Below, in pieces: positions 5,194-6,319 of a DNA stretch of 6,319 bases (position 1 is its first letter; the number at the start of each line of letters is the position of its first letter). The position numbers were made by a program, and so were the translations under genes. The DNA comes from Bacillota bacterium (GTDB taxonomy: Bacteria; Bacillota; Clostridia; Clostridiales; Clostridiaceae): assembly GCA_023440105.1 (NCBI GenBank), contig JAEXSY010000317.1, positions 1 through 6,319 on the forward strand, written 5' to 3'. Below the pieces are notes generated by a model. It was not told the origin of the DNA. It saw only the letters and a program-made list of their open reading frames with translations, and ran no database searches.

Positions 5194-6319
5194 ATGAGAA
5201 AGAAAATAACCTATAGAAATGAGCTGGAGAGGTCGGTGCTTCGCTCACTTTTATGGCTCATTGGGCTAAGCTGCGTGCTTTTTGCCCTGGGACTTTACAT
5301 AACGAATATAATATACAATGAGACAAGCGGAAAGGACCATAGAAAGGTAATGGAGGAAGTATTCCTCGAGGTCAGCGACAATAGCCTATCCTATCTTTCT
5401 GATGATAAAAATCAAGAATACTTTAAAAAAGCCTTGTCTGCTGGGGAAGCGGGGGGAAATCTGATATACTCCTTCAGCAGCCACAATTCTATAAGCCTGG
5501 TAAAGAGTGATATTATACTCTCAGATTCCCAGGGAAATATCATCTACTCAACCTTTCCCAGAGAGGATAGGGAAGCTTATTTAACAGCCTTCAACAGGAC
5601 CATTGGAGAAAACACTTTAAAAAACCGTAGGGAAGGCTTTTACTCTACGGTATTTCTTATGAATAGCGGAAAATCAAGCTATGTCCTTTCAAGAGGGGTA
5701 TACAATGGAGATGAATATCTTGGCTTTGTGGCTTTATACCATCGAGGAGAGGGCTGGAATAATATCTTTTCCGAATATCATTTTGATGGTGTTATAACAG
5801 ATAGCTTCGGCAACATAATCTATGCCAGTAGGTATTCACTGGCCTCAGGAGTTAATAAGTTTTATCCTGGGGATAGGCTCCGGAGGTTTTATAAAAATGA
5901 TGATAGATATTGGATTCTAAAAAAGTCTATAGATAAGTATGAGGCTTATATATTTTCTCTGGTTTACTACCCGAAGAATGCAGGCTTTTTCACTGCAGGA
6001 ATAGGGCTTCTACTTCTTTTAGGAGCTTGCTGGTTCACCATAGGAGATAGGATGGCAAAGAAGATGGCGCTGAAGAAGACCGAGGATCTTAATTCTCTGG
6101 TAGATGAAATCAAGATTATCCGAAGAGGAGACCATGACCACAGGATATCCTTAAGAGGGGAAAATGAGCTATCCCTCCTGGGAGAGGAAATAAATAGGAT
6201 GCTTGATAACATCAGCAGCCTCAATGAAAAGAACACAGAGCTTATAAGGCTTAATAATATCATAGAGATGAGACAGCTCACTGAGCAGATAAATCCTCAT
6301 TTTCTATACAATACCTTAG
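5194..6319 (+). CDS. LytS/YesM-type sensor histidine kinase (3' partial)
   Basis: Membrane sensor kinase of a two-component system; on a signal it would autophosphorylate and pass phosphate to a response regulator, probably encoded just downstream. The 375 in-window residues show a basic N-terminus, helix 1 (about 18-40), an extracytoplasmic sensor region of roughly 215 residues, helix 2 (about 264-285) and a HAMP-like linker (about 286-340) with ENELSLLGEEINRML. A short coiled-coil-like segment follows, then QINPHFLYNTL, the His_kinase motif of this family, with phospho-acceptor His369. The ATPase domain lies beyond the right edge. The start at 5194 has AAAGG 8 nt upstream. An in-frame TTG at 5170 lies only 2 nt after another AAAGGA and is less likely. 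The preceding terminator and the TTGACA element suggest independent transcription. The sensed ligand is unknown; YesM relatives often respond to carbohydrates or peptides. Confidence 0.92.
   Translation, partial: MRKKITYRNELERSVLRSLLWLIGLSCVLFALGLYITNIIYNETSGKDHRKVMEEVFLEVSDNSLSYLSDDKNQEYFKKALSAGEAGGNLIYSFSSHNSISLVKSDIILSDSQGNIIYSTFPREDREAYLTAFNRTIGENTLKNRREGFYSTVFLMNSGKSSYVLSRGVYNGDEYLGFVALYHRGEGWNNIFSEYHFDGVITDSFGNIIYASRYSLASGVNKFYPGDRLRRFYKNDDRYWILKKSIDKYEAYIFSLVYYPKNAGFFTAGIGLLLLLGACWFTIGDRMAKKMALKKTEDLNSLVDEIKIIRRGDHDHRISLRGENELSLLGEEINRMLDNISSLNEKNTELIRLNNIIEMRQLTEQINPHFLYNTL

Noticed and set aside
5967..6281. Open reading frame of 104 codons on the minus strand
   Set aside because: It is antisense to the helix 2 and HAMP region of the histidine kinase; its Ser/Leu/Ile-rich, low-complexity product is what reverse reading of such a region gives.

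Overview
The window is AT-rich, uses many ATA, AGA and AGG codons, has strong AGGAGG-type ribosome binding sites, and encodes typical Firmicute protein families. I infer a chromosomal segment of a Clostridia-class bacterium. No mobile element, tRNA, rRNA or CRISPR array is visible.

Layout. (1) Positions 1-3286 hold the end of a cell-surface polysaccharide operon. The first gene is a large teichoic-acid-type polymerase with a CDP-glycerol glycerophosphotransferase domain. It is cut by the left edge: the frame stays open upstream of its first in-window ATG and carries the tail of a glycosyltransferase region. A membrane acyltransferase (acyltransferase 3 family) follows after 30 bp, and a rho-independent terminator closes the unit. 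(2) Positions 3287-4891 hold a probable two-gene unit. A small sigma-70-like factor is preceded by a strong promoter (TTTACA, 17 bp, TATAAT) whose spacer is almost filled by a perfect 14-bp LexA (SOS) box. A second perfect palindrome covers the -35 element. The next gene is a YihY/BrkB-family membrane protein, with no promoter or terminator visible between the two. (3) Positions 4892-5193 are non-coding but structured. They contain 7-bp direct repeats at an 11-bp period (PhoB/PhoP-box-like), an overlapping Fur-like palindrome, a -10 element without a proper -35, a stretch with three C-rich motifs, and a strong terminator. This looks like a regulated small RNA gene, or a long structured 3' UTR of the preceding operon. 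(4) From 5194 to the right edge runs a LytS/YesM-type sensor histidine kinase, cut just after its phospho-acceptor motif.

How it fits together. The first operon builds and decorates an anionic wall polymer. The second is predicted to switch on an alternative sigma factor on DNA damage. This regulatory design is known for UviA, the sigma factor of the Clostridium perfringens bacteriocin system; here it is linked to an envelope membrane protein. The target promoters of the sigma factor are not identifiable in the window. The LexA-controlled sigma/YihY unit and the candidate C-rich small RNA are the most interesting items.
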